A stretch of DNA of 64,000 nt from Candidatus Amarobacillus elongatus (GCA_016703545.1 JADJBX010000003.1:372001-436000), one strand, 5' to 3'. Positions 9,609 through 19,436 are shown, counted from the first letter of the stretch. Translations and numbers: made by a program. The notes: generated from the sequence alone by a model not told the origin.

Positions 9609-12600
9609 CGGCACGTTCGATCCCCGCCCCCCGTGTTGCCCGGTCCGCGCCGCTCGAGCGCCTCCTCTCTATCCGCATCGCGCTGACGTGGGAGCTCGCG
9701 ATCTATGTGGCGCTGTTCGCCATCGCCTTCGGCCTGCGCTTCTGGGACCTCGGCGCCCGCGCCTTGCATCACGACGAAAGCATCCACGCGCAGTGGTCGT
9801 GGGGGCTCATTCAGGGCAACTACCGCCACGACCCCGTGTTCCACGGGCCGCTCTACTACCACGCGCAGGGGCTGGTGTTCCTGGTGTTTGGCGCGAGCGA
9901 TTACACGGCGCGGGTGTCGCCCGCGATCTTCGGAATGGCGCTCGTGGCCCTGCCGCTGCTCATGCGACGGTGGCTGGGACCGGTGGGCACCATCGCCGCC
10001 GTCGCCTTCCTCACGTTCTCCCCAACGGTCCTCTACTACAGCCGCTTCATCCGCGAAGACGTCTACATGGCGTTCTTCATCCTCGCGATGGCGGCCGCGA
10101 TGTGGCGCTACATGGCCTCCGGCCGCGACCGCTGGCTGCTGATGTTCGCGCTCGCCTTCACGGGTTCGATGGCGACGAAAGAGGCCACCTACCTCGTGGT
10201 GGCCGTGTTCCTCGTGTACCTGGACGTGCTCGTGGCGACGGAGCTCACGGAGCAGTCGATGAAGGCAAACGGCCAGGCCGAGCGATCGCGGCGAATCGCG
10301 GGCATCGTCTTCACGGCGCCGTTTGCGTGGGCGGTGGTCGCGCTGTGGCCGTTCCTTGGGGGCGTTCGCCGCAGCTTCTCGTGGTCGGCGCTTCCGCGCT
10401 CCGGCGACGTCCTCATCATCCTCGGCACGCTCACCCTGCCGCTGCTGACGGCGCTCACGGCGATCCCGCTGGAGCACTTCTCCGTCGTGGACAAGGGGCG
10501 GCTGGTCTGCCGCGCCGACATGCCCGCGCGGGACTCGATGGCCATCGGCGGCCTCTTTGCGATAACGATCAGCGGCGCCGCGTTCGTCGGCCTGCAGTGG
10601 CGGCCGCGAACCTGGGCCCTCATCGCCGGGGCGTGCGCGTTCGTCTACCTCACCCTCTTCACGTCGCTCTGGACAAACGCGAACGGCATCTGCAGCGGCC
10701 CGTGGGGCGGCCTCAATTACTGGTGGAGCCAGCACGACGTCGTTCGCGGCGACCAACCATGGTTCTACTACTACCTGCTCATGCCCGCCTACGAATTCCT
10801 GCCCCTGGTGCTCTGCATCGGCGGCGCCTGGTGGTCGCTGTGGCGCGGGAACGCGTTCTCGCGGTTCCTCTGGGTCTGGCTGGGCGGCACGTGGCTCGCT
10901 CTCTCCTGGGCGGGCGAAAAGATGCCCTGGCTCAACATGCACCTCGCCGTCCCGGCCTGCATCCTCGCGGCCTGGACGGTGCAGCGCGCGCTCACGGCCT
11001 GGCAGCCGCGCGAAGACCTGCGTCGGGCGATCCTGCCCCTCGCCAGCGCCGCCGTGGTGGGCGCCGGGGGGCTTGTCCTCGCAGCCTACCTCCCGGGGAG
11101 CGGGGCACTCCCGGCGCTGGCGCGCGTGGGCGTGGTCGTCTTCGCCGCCGCCGTCGCGTGGTGGACCTCGCAGCCGTTCGGAAGGCGCGCGCTCGGCACC
11201 TTTGCGGTCGTTGCGGCCGTGGGCGCGCTCTCGTTCTTCTCACTCAAGGCGATGATTGGCGCGTCCTTCGAACGCGGCGACGTGCCGAAGGACATGCTCA
11301 TCTACACGCAGAGCGCACCGGACATCCCGCGCCTGATGACCCAGATCGATGCGCTGGCTGAAGCTACCGGCCTCGGGTACGACATGCCGATCCTGGTCGA
11401 TTCCATGGATTCGTTTGCATGGCCGTGGGCGTGGTACCTGCGGGACTACCGGCGGGTCGGCTACATCGACCTCTCGCAGGGGCCGCTCCCCACGGGCGAC
11501 TACCGCGTGATGCTGGTGAACCAGGCGAATATCCCGAAGACGGACGCCGCCCTCGCCGAGCGCACGTCCGGCATCGAGTACGCGAAGGGCATCCCGTATC
11601 CGCATCGCTGGTGGTTCGACGAGGTGTACAAGTCCGCGATGGACACGGGGCACGGGTCGTGCACGGCCAAGGCCGGGGACTGCGGTCCCTTCAAACCAGG
11701 AACGTGGTCGCACGTCTTTTCGCATATGGGCCTTTCGGAATGGCCCGCCACCTGGTTGCGCTACATTCGCGATCACGACCTCGGGGGCACGATCCCGCAC
11801 GAATCCGTGCGGCCGTGTGGCTCCTGCGGATCCGTCAACGCGGCCGCGTACTTCCCCGTGGATTGGGACACGAAGACGAAGTCGCTCGTGCTCCGCGACA
11901 TCGCGGCGCCGAAACCCACGGTCGACGCCTCGGGGCGGCCGATGTTCGGCGGCTTCGGCCGGCTGCCCGGCCAGTTCACGGCGCCGGTCGACATCGAACG
12001 GGACGCGCAGGGCAACCTGTACGTCATCGACAGCACGAGCAAGCGGCTCCAGAAGTTCGATGCCAACGGGAACTTCCTCGCCACGGTCGATATCCGCGTC
12101 TCACCGGGCGATACCAACGAAGGTTCCCAACCGTGGGGGCTCGGCATCGCGCCCGACGGGACCGTCGTCGTGGCGGACACGTTCGGGTGGCGGATTCGCA
12201 CCTTCACCCCGGACCTGGTGCCCACGGGCGTCACTTTCGGCAAGGCGCCGAACCCGGACCCGGCGGTCAAGCCCGGCGAGTTCGACCTCTACGGCCCGCG
12301 CGATGTCGCCTTCGATCGCCAGGGCAACATGTGGGTTACCGACGGCGGCCACGACCGGATCGTGGTGTACACGCTCAAGGGCGAGTTCGTCCGGGCCATC
12401 GGCGGCACCGGCAGCGGCCCGGGGCAGTTCGACGAGCCCGTGGGAATCGCCGCCGCGCCGAACGGCAGCTTCTACGTCGCCGACATGTTCAACGGCGCGT
12501 CGTCGTCCTCGGCGCGGACGGCGCCTACCAGTCGGAGTTCCGGGTCGAAGGCTGGGCCGGGCGCGGCGTGGACGACAAGCCGTACCTGCGCGTCCTCCGC

Positions 12601-12795
12601 GACGGACGCATCGCGGTGAGCCTGCCGTCGCTGAACACCGTCCGGATCTACGACGCGAGCGGCGCCGTGAAGGGAACTGTAACCACGGAGCAGGACCCGT
12701 TAAGCCGCCCGTACGGAATGGTCGAGACGCTGGATGGTAAGCTCTGGATAGTCGAAGGCGGCATCGGCCGCGTGCGGCAATTCCCCATTCCCTGA
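9605..12795 (+). CDS. TIGR03663/Agl23-like membrane protein fused to NHL propeller (one frameshift)
   Basis: About 1063 residues. The first ~560 residues are a polytopic GT-C-like membrane region; an acidic motif HHDES lies at residues 55-59 in the first outer loop, followed by GNYRHDPVFHGPLYYHAQG, typical of TIGR03663. After a mixed linker (570-775) comes a propeller of NHL-type repeats from about residue 780, for example GRLPGQFTAPVDIERDAQG and GEFDLYGPRDVAFDRQGN. The repeats cross a frameshift near 12497, where restoring one C before GCGTCG gives NGRVVVLGADG and an intact end. Haloferax Agl23 is linked to protein N-glycosylation, so assembly or transfer of a lipid-linked glycan is the working idea. 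The propeller should face outside. Confidence 0.82.
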
Positions 12796-12809
12796 CCGGG
12801 AGCCCGCTT

Positions 12810-13814
12810 TTGCACCGTTCACTCCGCTTCTGGGCTGGCGTCGCGATCAGCGCCGTCTTCATCGGCCTGTTCCTCCGAGCCACGCACCCGCGCGAGCTCG
12901 CAGACGCGCTCGAACAGGCCGACTACTGGTGGCTGATCCCGGCGGGAGCGATTCTGTTCGCGAGCATCTCCGTGCGGTGCGTCCGCTGGTCCATTCTGAT
13001 GCGCCCCGTCGCCGCCATGAGCCCGGTGCGGCTCTTCCCTTACGCGATCATCGGGTACATGGCGAACAACCTCCTCCCGGCGCGCGCCGGCGAGGTCGTG
13101 CGTGCCTACATCCTCGGCGAACGCGAACACGTCAGCCGCATGGGCACCTTCGGCACCATCGCCGTCGAGCGGTTGTTCGATGGCTGCGCACTCGTGCTCA
13201 TGCTCCTCATCGCCGGCTCCTGGGTTGGCTTCGAAGACGGGCGGTTGAAGGCCATCGCGATCGTCTCGGCGGCGGTCTTCACGGTCGCGCTGGCCGCCTT
13301 CTACCTCCTGACCCTGAACGAAGTCCGGGCGAAGAAGGTCATCCACCGCCTCCTCCGCTTCCTCCCCGAGCGGTTCGAGAGCAAGGCCGAGGACATGGCC
13401 GACTCGCTCGTCGGGAGCATGCGCTCCGTGCACGACCCGCGTTCGTTCGTGGCCGTCGCCGCCCTCAGCGGGCTCGCGTGGACGGTGGAGGGGGCGGCAT
13501 ACGCGGTCATCGGGCGGGGATTCTCCATGGATGTGGACTTCCCGCACTACCTGCTGCTGCTCTCCGCCGCGAACCTGGCCATCATCATCCCCACATTCTT
13601 CGGCGGCACCGGGCCGTTCGAATGGGCTGCGAAGCTCGTGCTCGTGGGCGCGGGGGTCGCGGAGGCCACGGCCGGCGCGTTCGCGATCGTCTCGCACGCG
13701 TTCGTGCTCATTCCCACGACGGTCCTGGGGCTGCTCATCCTCTGGAGCTTCGGGGTGTCGTTCCGGCGCATCTCCAGCGTGAGCCGCAAGGAAGAAGGGG
13801 CGGTGACTCCATGA
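12810..13814 (+). CDS. Lysylphosphatidylglycerol synthase TM region/flippase-like protein
   Basis: 334 residues starting at TTG 12810, with GGGAGC about six bases upstream. Matches the membrane family PF03706 (UPF0104): several helices, the segment YMANNLLPARAGEVVRAYIL around residues 85-105, and ERLFDG shortly after. Stand-alone members often neighbour glycosyltransferases and are thought to move or modify lipids; the aminoacyl-transferase half found in MprF is absent. It overlaps the following FAD oxidoreductase by four bases (ATGA). Its place at the end of the DUF2298/Agl23 chain supports a role in lipid or lipid-linked sugar handling. Substrate unknown. Confidence 0.8.
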   Translation: MHRSLRFWAGVAISAVFIGLFLRATHPRELADALEQADYWWLIPAGAILFASISVRCVRWSILMRPVAAMSPVRLFPYAIIGYMANNLLPARAGEVVRAYILGEREHVSRMGTFGTIAVERLFDGCALVLMLLIAGSWVGFEDGRLKAIAIVSAAVFTVALAAFYLLTLNEVRAKKVIHRLLRFLPERFESKAEDMADSLVGSMRSVHDPRSFVAVAALSGLAWTVEGAAYAVIGRGFSMDVDFPHYLLLLSAANLAIIIPTFFGGTGPFEWAAKLVLVGAGVAEATAGAFAIVSHAFVLIPTTVLGLLILWSFGVSFRRISSVSRKEEGAVTP

Positions 13815-15123
13815 GGGTCGGCATCGTCGGCGCGGGGGTGCTCGGCCTGGCCGCGGCGAAGGTCCTGCAGGAGCGCGGGCACGAGGTCACCATCTTCGAG
13901 GGCCGCCCCGGTGTGGGCGGGCAGGTCGTCACGTTCCAGGTCGCCGGGCAGGAGCTCGAGTGCTTCTACCACCACCTGTTCACGAACGACACGGTCGCCA
14001 TCCGGTACATCGAGGAGATGGGCTACGGCCCGAAGATGCGGTGGATCGAATCGAAGACGGCGATGCTCCGCGGCGGCAAGATCTTCCCCTTCGTGACCCC
14101 GCTGGACCTGTTGCGCTACACCCCCGTCTCGCTCATCGGACGAATGCGGTTGGGCGCGGCCGCGGTCTGGCTGCGCCGTCAGAAGGACTGGCACAAGTAC
14201 GAGGGCGTCACCGCACGGTCATGGATGGAGCGCGCGGTCGGCGCGAAGGCGTTCGAAGGTGTGTGCGGCCCCCTGCTTCGCGGCAAGTTCGCCGACCAGG
14301 CCGACAATGTGGGCATGACCTGGCTCTGGGGGAAGGTGTACCTCCGGTTCGCCTCCCGCAAGGGCAAGGGCGGCATGAAGGAACAGCTCGGCTACCTGCA
14401 GGGCAGCTTCGGCCAGTACATCGAGGAACTGGGGCGGCGCGTCGCCGCGGCGGGCGCGGAAATCAAGCTCAACTGCCAGGTGGACGAGGTCGCCGTGACC
14501 GACGGGCGCGTCAAGGGGATCCGGGCCGGTGGCCAGTTGCACGAGTTCGACCACGTCCTCATGACGACGCCAAACATCATCACGAAGAAGATCGCGCCGG
14601 AACTGCCGAGGGATTATGTCGCGGTCCTCGACCGCGTGCGCTACCAGTGGGCGACCTGCCTCGTGCTCGCGCTGGACCGGCCGCTGAGTGACACCTACTG
14701 GCTCAGCATCGCCGATCCGCTACCGTTCGTGGCGTGCATCGAGCACACGAACTTCATGCCGCCCGAAGAGTACGGCGGCAACCACATCGTGTACCTGTCG
14801 AACTACATGTCGCCCGGGAACCCTCTCCTGGATCTGCCCGTGGAAGAGGTGTTCGAGCGTTATCTGAGCGGCATCCACACGATTAACCCGCAGTTTGACC
14901 GGAGCTGGGTGAAGCAGATGTGGCTATTCAAGGACCCGGGTGGCCAGCCCGTCATCACCACCAATTACTCGCGTTCGATCCCGTCGATGCGGACCGGGAT
15001 CGAGGGCTCTACCTGGCGAACACGACGCAGGTCTACCCGGAGGACCGCGGCCAGAACTACAGCCTGCGGCTCGGCGAGCAGGTGGCGGACCTCATGGACC
15101 GGGACGCCAGGGCGGCAGTGTAG
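13811..15123 (+). CDS. NAD(P)/FAD-dependent oxidoreductase (amine-oxidase-like; one frameshift)
   Basis: About 437 residues. The N-terminal Rossmann fold has GIVGAGVLGLAAAKVLQERG followed by GRPGVGGQV, typical of the FAD-binding protoporphyrinogen-oxidase/amine-oxidase superfamily. The frame breaks near 15006, where restoring one G (GAGGGG-CTCTAC) gives the continuous ending GLYLANTTQVYPEDRGQNYS, a normal C-terminal FAD-binding strand for this family. Homologues commonly sit in glycan or glycolipid clusters of Archaea and Chloroflexi. The substrate cannot be read from sequence; a desaturase-like or mutase-like role on isoprenoid or sugar carriers is possible. It is translationally coupled to the flippase-like gene by an ATGA overlap. 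Confidence 0.8.
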
Positions 15124-15299
15124 CCGCAGTCGCTTCCGGGAGCGCGCGTCACGCGGGCATCGGAACGGCGTGAACCGCGGAAACGCAGGCGCCGGTTGCT
15201 GCATGACGCCGCCAGGGCGGGAAGCCCGGTGGCGGCGACGTCTGCAGACGAGCGGAGGACGCTGCCTAGCCCTGCGTGCGGTACACGCTTTCCGGCGCC

Positions 15300-15425
15300 G
15301 CGGACACTCGCGACCGTATAAGTACTCAGATGGAGGCGCTGGGCGATCTCGCGGTGCGTCCGCCCATCCGCCAGCTCCCGCAGGATTCGCACCCTCGCGA
15401 AGGTGAACCGCTCCCTATCGACCAT
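15300..15425 (-). pseudogene. LuxR/GerE-type helix-turn-helix fragment
   Basis: The minus strand from an ATG at 15425 (or a GTG at 15461) encodes RERFTFARVRILREL followed by ADGRTHREIAQRLHLSTYTV, which looks like the recognition helix-turn-helix of LuxR/GerE regulators. After about 45 residues the open frame continues as low-quality sequence antisense to the oxidoreductase 3' end, so no sensible C-terminus is seen. It may be a remnant, a small regulator broken by a base error, or a chance match. The inverted repeat at 15441-15480 lies just upstream of the ATG. Confidence is low. Confidence 0.3.
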
Positions 15426-15440
15426 CCGCCGTCCGTCCCT

Positions 15441-15480
15441 CGGCTTCCCGCCGCCGTCCACCTACTACGGCGGGAAGCCG
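15441..15480. repeat. Perfect 13-base inverted repeat, 14-base loop
   Basis: CGGCTTCCCGCCG at 15441-15453 is the exact reverse complement of 15468-15480. No T-run follows on either strand, so it is not a clear terminator. It could be an operator for the adjacent helix-turn-helix fragment, or an mRNA structure upstream of fabD. Confidence 0.7.
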
Positions 15481-15569
15481 CCCTTCCTGTATCCCATTGG
15501 CAGAGTCTGGTAATGTAAGGGCCCAAGACGTGGCATGGACCATGCCCGCCCGGGAGGAACCTCAGCTCT

Positions 15570-16559
15570 ATGGACCAGGCTGTTAAGCCCTGGCGCCGGC
15601 TCGCAATCATCTTCCCTGGCCAGGGCTCGCAATACGCCGGGATGGGCGAACGGCTCGCGCGCGTCTCGCGCGCGGCCCGGGACGTCTTCAAGCGCGCCGA
15701 TGACGTCCTCGACATGCGGATCTCGAAGCTCTGCTTCGAAGGCACCGCCGAGGAACTCGAACCCACCATCACCCAGCAGCCCGCTACCTTCGTAACCTCC
15801 ATCGCGTGGCTCGCCGCGCTCCAGGAGCGGTGGGCGCAGCTCGACCGGAAGCTCGAGCCGGTGTTCTTCGCCGGCCATTCGCTCGGCGAATTCACCGCCG
15901 CCGTCGCCGCGGGTTCGCTCTCCTTCGAAGAGGGAGCGCTGCTCGTGCAGGAGCGCGGGCGTCTGATGGATGAAGCCGGCCGGGAGTTCCCCGGCGGCAT
16001 GGCCTCCATCCTCGGATTGCCCGAGGCGAAGGTCGTCGAAATCTGCCAGGAGGCCTCCCGCGACGGCTACGTCGGCATTTCGAACGCGAACTGCGAGGGC
16101 CAGACCGTCATCTCCGGCGCCGTCGGCGCGCTGAAAACGGCGATGGAGCTGGCGGAAAAGGCCCGCGCCCGCCGCGTCGTGCGCCTCCCCATCACCATCG
16201 CCTCCCATTCGCCGCTGATGTCGAAGGCGAGCGAGGGGATGAACCGCCTCCTGCAGAAGCTCCCCATGCGCGACCCCGCGGCTCCGCTCGTCGGCAACGT
16301 GAACGCCGAGATCCTCGAAACCGAACCCGAGGTCTACGTCGAACTGCGCGATCAGCTCACCTCCGGGGTGCGCTGGCACCGCTCCATCGAGGAGATGAAG
16401 GCGCGGGGCGTGGACATGTTCATGGAGGTCGGGCCCGGTGGCGTGCTCACCAAGCTGGTCCGCCGCATCGATTACGACGTCAACAGCCTGAGCGTCAGCG
16501 ACGACTACGAGGGCCTCATGAGCGATAACTTCAAGCTCGTCGAAGCGGCGGCACTGTGA
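15570..16559 (+). CDS. fabD: Malonyl-CoA:ACP transacylase
   Basis: Cytoplasmic enzyme that loads malonyl groups from CoA onto acyl carrier protein for type II fatty acid synthesis. 329 residues. The N-terminal IIFPGQGSQYAGMGERLA loop, the nucleophile in GHSLGEF (about residue 104), a substrate-guiding Arg in QERGRLM and the catalytic His in ASHSPLM (about 213) are all present. GGGAGG ends about 13 bases before the ATG. The stop overlaps the following fabF start (GTGA). It opens the fab-acpP group. Confidence 0.95.
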   Translation: MDQAVKPWRRLAIIFPGQGSQYAGMGERLARVSRAARDVFKRADDVLDMRISKLCFEGTAEELEPTITQQPATFVTSIAWLAALQERWAQLDRKLEPVFFAGHSLGEFTAAVAAGSLSFEEGALLVQERGRLMDEAGREFPGGMASILGLPEAKVVEICQEASRDGYVGISNANCEGQTVISGAVGALKTAMELAEKARARRVVRLPITIASHSPLMSKASEGMNRLLQKLPMRDPAAPLVGNVNAEILETEPEVYVELRDQLTSGVRWHRSIEEMKARGVDMFMEVGPGGVLTKLVRRIDYDVNSLSVSDDYEGLMSDNFKLVEAAAL

Positions 16560-17794
16560 CCGGCCGCGTCGTGGTCACGGGTATTGGCGCGGTCACGGCC
16601 GTGGGGCACACCGCCGAAGACACCTGGCAGGCGATGCTCGCCGGGCGTAGTGGCATCGGGCCGATCACGCTGTTCGATCCCGAGCCGTACCCCGTCCGCA
16701 TCCAGGCGGAGGTCAAGGGGTTCGAACTCGGCGACCGGGTGGATGCGAAGCAGCAGCGCTACATGAACCGGGGCGTCACCTTCGGCGTCTCCGCCGCCCT
16801 GGAAGCGCTCGCCGATAGCGAACTGAGCATCACCGAGGAGAACGCCGACATGATCGGCGTCATCTTCAGCGCCGGCGGCGGCGGCACCGACATGGTCGTC
16901 GAGCACCAGCACATCCTCGAGACGAAGGGGCCGCGGCGGATCACGCCGTTCCTGGTCGCGAACTTCATCCCGGACGCCGCCAGCGGCCACATCGCCATCG
17001 CCACCGGCGCGCGCGGCCCGAACATGGCCGTCGTGAGCGCCTGTGCGACCGGCGGCGGCAGCATCGGCGAAGCGTTCGAAACCATCCGGCGCGGCGATGC
17101 GACGGCCGTGATCGCCGGCAGCTCCGAAGCCGTGTTGCTTCCTATCTACCACGCGACGTGGTGCTCCATGCGCGCGCTCGCCGGCGACAACGACAACCCG
17201 ACGAAGGCATTGAAGCCGTTCGACCTCAACCGCGATGGCTTCATCGCCGGCGAGGGCGGCGCGGGCATGATCCTCGAGGACTACGACCACGCGAAGGCAC
17301 GCGGCGCGAAGATCTACTGCGAAGTCATCGGCTACGGCAGTTCCAACGACGCCTACGACATGATCGCGCTCCACGAGACCGGCCGTGGCCTGAAGCGGGC
17401 GATGCGGGCGGCGCTTCGCAAGGCCGCCATCGACCCCGCCGAGATCGACTACATCAACCCGCACGGCAGCGGCACGCCGCTCAACGACCGCGTGGAAACG
17501 CTGGTCTTCAAGGAGATCATGGGCGAGGCCGCGTACGACGCGAGTGTGAGCTCCGTGAAGCCGATTACGGGCCACTGCATGGGTGCCTCCGGGTCGGTCG
17601 AGGCGCTCGCCTGCGTCCTCGCGATTCGCGACCAGAAGGTGCCACCCACCATCAACTACACCACCCCCGACCCCGAATGCGACCTCGACTACGTTCCGAA
17701 CGAGGCGAAGTCGCGCCGCGTGCGGGTGGCGATGTCGACCTCGGTCGGGCTCGGCGGACACAACTCCTGCCTCCTCTTCCGCGAGGTCAACTAA
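16556..17794 (+). CDS. fabF: 3-oxoacyl-ACP synthase II (first paralogue)
   Basis: Condensing enzyme that extends acyl-ACP with malonyl-ACP. 412 residues, starting at a GTG that overlaps the fabD stop by four bases. The Cys-His-His triad is visible in SACATGGGS (Cys about 162), NPHGSGTPLND and KPITGHCMGASG. The end GLGGHNSCLLF matches the gatekeeper loop of KAS II enzymes. A second KAS II gene follows after 17 bases; the two differ clearly in sequence, so this is an old duplication rather than a recent tandem copy. Confidence 0.93.
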   Translation: MTGRVVVTGIGAVTAVGHTAEDTWQAMLAGRSGIGPITLFDPEPYPVRIQAEVKGFELGDRVDAKQQRYMNRGVTFGVSAALEALADSELSITEENADMIGVIFSAGGGGTDMVVEHQHILETKGPRRITPFLVANFIPDAASGHIAIATGARGPNMAVVSACATGGGSIGEAFETIRRGDATAVIAGSSEAVLLPIYHATWCSMRALAGDNDNPTKALKPFDLNRDGFIAGEGGAGMILEDYDHAKARGAKIYCEVIGYGSSNDAYDMIALHETGRGLKRAMRAALRKAAIDPAEIDYINPHGSGTPLNDRVETLVFKEIMGEAAYDASVSSVKPITGHCMGASGSVEALACVLAIRDQKVPPTINYTTPDPECDLDYVPNEAKSRRVRVAMSTSVGLGGHNSCLLFREVN

Positions 17795-17811
17795 CTGCTT
17801 CGGAGCAACCT

Positions 17812-19050
17812 GTGACACGAGCACTCGTGACCGGCCTGGGCGCGATCACGCCCATCGGTCTGACCGCGCCCGAATTCTGGGCGAACCTGGTAGCCGGCAT
17901 CTCCGGCGCCGGTCCGATCACGCGCTTCGACACGAGCGACATGCCCGTGAAGATCGCGGCCGAGGTGCGCGGCTTCGAACCGGGCAACTATATGGATGCG
18001 AAGGGCGCGCGGCGGATGTCGCGGTTTGCCCAGTTCGCCGTCGCCGCCGCCCGCCTCGCCGCGGACGACGCGAAGCTCGAATTCACCGATGCGGAGCGCC
18101 CACGGGCGGCATCCTCCATCGCCACTGGCGCCGGCGGCGTCACGGACACGATGGACGAGATGGAAGTGCTGCTGAATCGCGGCCCTGCGCGGGTGAGCCC
18201 GTTCTACGTGCCCACGATGGCTCCCAACATGGGCGCCTGCCAGGTTTCGATGCACCTCGGGCTGCGTGGCCCCGCGCTCGCGAGCGTCGCCGCCTGCGCG
18301 AGCGGCCTGTACTCGTACATCGAGGCGAAGCAGCTCATCGAACTCGGGATCGCCGATGTGGTGGTCGCGGGCGGGACCGAGGCCGCGCTGCATCGCCTGC
18401 CGATCGCCGCGCTTGCGAACATGAAGGCGTTGAGCCGCCGCAATGATGAGCCCGAGCGCGCGAGCCGGCCGTTCGACAAGGACCGCGACGGCTTCGTCTT
18501 CGGCGAAGGTGCCGTGGTGATGGTGATCGAGTCCGAGGCCCGGGCGAAGGCGCGCGGCGCGAGGGTGTACGCCGAACTCCTCGGCGGCGGCCTCAGCTGC
18601 GACGCGTTCCACATCACCGCCCCGCTCGAGGACGGCAGCGGCGCCGCCCAGGCGATGACGGAGGCGATACGGATCGCCGGCCTCACGCCCGCCGACATCG
18701 ACTACATCGCCGCCCACGGCACGGGCACGCCCCTGAACGACGCGGCCGAGACGATCGCAATCAAGGGCGCGTTCGGCGACGACGCGCGGCGCGTCGCCAT
18801 TAGCTCCCCCAAGTCCATGGTCGGCCACCTCCTCGGGGCGGCCGGCGCCGTCGGCGCACTCGCCGCGGTCATGGCCTGCTACACGGATACCGTCCCGCCG
18901 ACCATCAACCTCGAAACGCCGGACCCGGATTGCGACCTCGACTACACCCCGTTGAAGGCGCGCTCCATGACGGTTCGGGCCGCGGCCGCCAACGGCTTCG
19001 GCTTCGGGGGCCAGAACGGCTCGGTGATCTTCCGCAAGTACAGCGAGTGA
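17812..19050 (+). CDS. fabF: 3-oxoacyl-ACP synthase II (second paralogue)
   Basis: 412 residues from GTG 17812, with GGAG about seven bases upstream. The triad is present: VAACASGLYS, AAHGTGTPLND and PKSMVGHLLGAAG, with gatekeeper loop GFGFGGQNGSV. The residue after the active Cys-Ala is Ser rather than the usual Thr. Both tandem KAS II enzymes keep the active Cys, so this is not a ketosynthase/chain-length-factor pair. The paralogues may divide chain lengths or substrates. No ketoreductase, dehydratase or enoyl reductase gene accompanies them in this window. Confidence 0.92.
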   Translation: MTRALVTGLGAITPIGLTAPEFWANLVAGISGAGPITRFDTSDMPVKIAAEVRGFEPGNYMDAKGARRMSRFAQFAVAAARLAADDAKLEFTDAERPRAASSIATGAGGVTDTMDEMEVLLNRGPARVSPFYVPTMAPNMGACQVSMHLGLRGPALASVAACASGLYSYIEAKQLIELGIADVVVAGGTEAALHRLPIAALANMKALSRRNDEPERASRPFDKDRDGFVFGEGAVVMVIESEARAKARGARVYAELLGGGLSCDAFHITAPLEDGSGAAQAMTEAIRIAGLTPADIDYIAAHGTGTPLNDAAETIAIKGAFGDDARRVAISSPKSMVGHLLGAAGAVGALAAVMACYTDTVPPTINLETPDPDCDLDYTPLKARSMTVRAAAANGFGFGGQNGSVIFRKYSE

Positions 19051-19115
19051 CCTAGCATCGACCACGCAGCCCGCGCCGGGCAGATCGCCCGGCCACCGGA
19101 CAGGAGCAATACATC

Positions 19116-19367
19116 ATGGCGACCGTTTTCGAGCGCGTCCGCGATACCATCGTCAAGCAACTCAAGGTGACCCCGGCGGAGGTAACTCCGGAAGCGAGCC
19201 TCATCGACGACCTTCGGGCGGACTCGCTCGATATCGTCGACCTCACCATCGCCATCGAAGAGGAGTTCGCCGAGGACGCGGAGTTCGAAATCCGCGACGA
19301 AGACGCGGAAAACATCCGCCGCGTCCAGGACATCCTCGACTTCCTCGCGCAGCAGGGGCTCAGCTAA
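19116..19367 (+). CDS. acpP: Acyl carrier protein
   Basis: 83 residues, acidic, carrying acyl chains on a phosphopantetheine arm. The attachment Ser is in LRADSLDIVDL (about residue 38), and the helix IAIEEEFAEDAEFEI is typical. AGGAG lies nine bases before the ATG. It follows the two fabF genes after 65 bases, whereas many genomes place acpP before fabF. Product of the same transcript as fabD-fabF is likely. A TAGCAT hexamer at 19052 could give a separate transcript. Confidence 0.95.
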   Translation: MATVFERVRDTIVKQLKVTPAEVTPEASLIDDLRADSLDIVDLTIAIEEEFAEDAEFEIRDEDAENIRRVQDILDFLAQQGLS

Positions 19368-19419
19368 GCGCCGCCCGGCGAAGCCGGGTAAGGACGAAGC
19401 GGGCGGAAGTGGCTCATGA

Positions 19420-19436
19420 GGTGCCGTTATGGCACC
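19420..19436. repeat. Palindrome between acpP and ctaA
   Basis: GGTGCC, five bases, then GGCACC, about 90 bases before the ctaA start. No T-run follows. A small GC hairpin (19374-19388, GCCCGG/CCGGGT region) lies nearer acpP. This could be a regulator site for the heme A genes; there is no direct support. Confidence 0.35.

Larger units (their letters stand above)
15124..15569. other. 446-base spacer between the oxidoreductase and fabD
   Basis: Non-coding on the plus strand. It holds a strong 13-base inverted repeat (15441-15480), an antisense helix-turn-helix fragment (15300-15425, minus), and an extended -10-like TGGTAATGT at 15508-15516 that could serve the fab cluster. GGGAGG at about 15552 is the fabD ribosome binding site. 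I see no tRNA or riboswitch. Confidence 0.6.

Noticed and set aside
16556..19050. KS-alpha/KS-beta pair of a type II polyketide synthase
   Set aside because: Both enzymes keep the active-site Cys, and no PKS partner genes are nearby.
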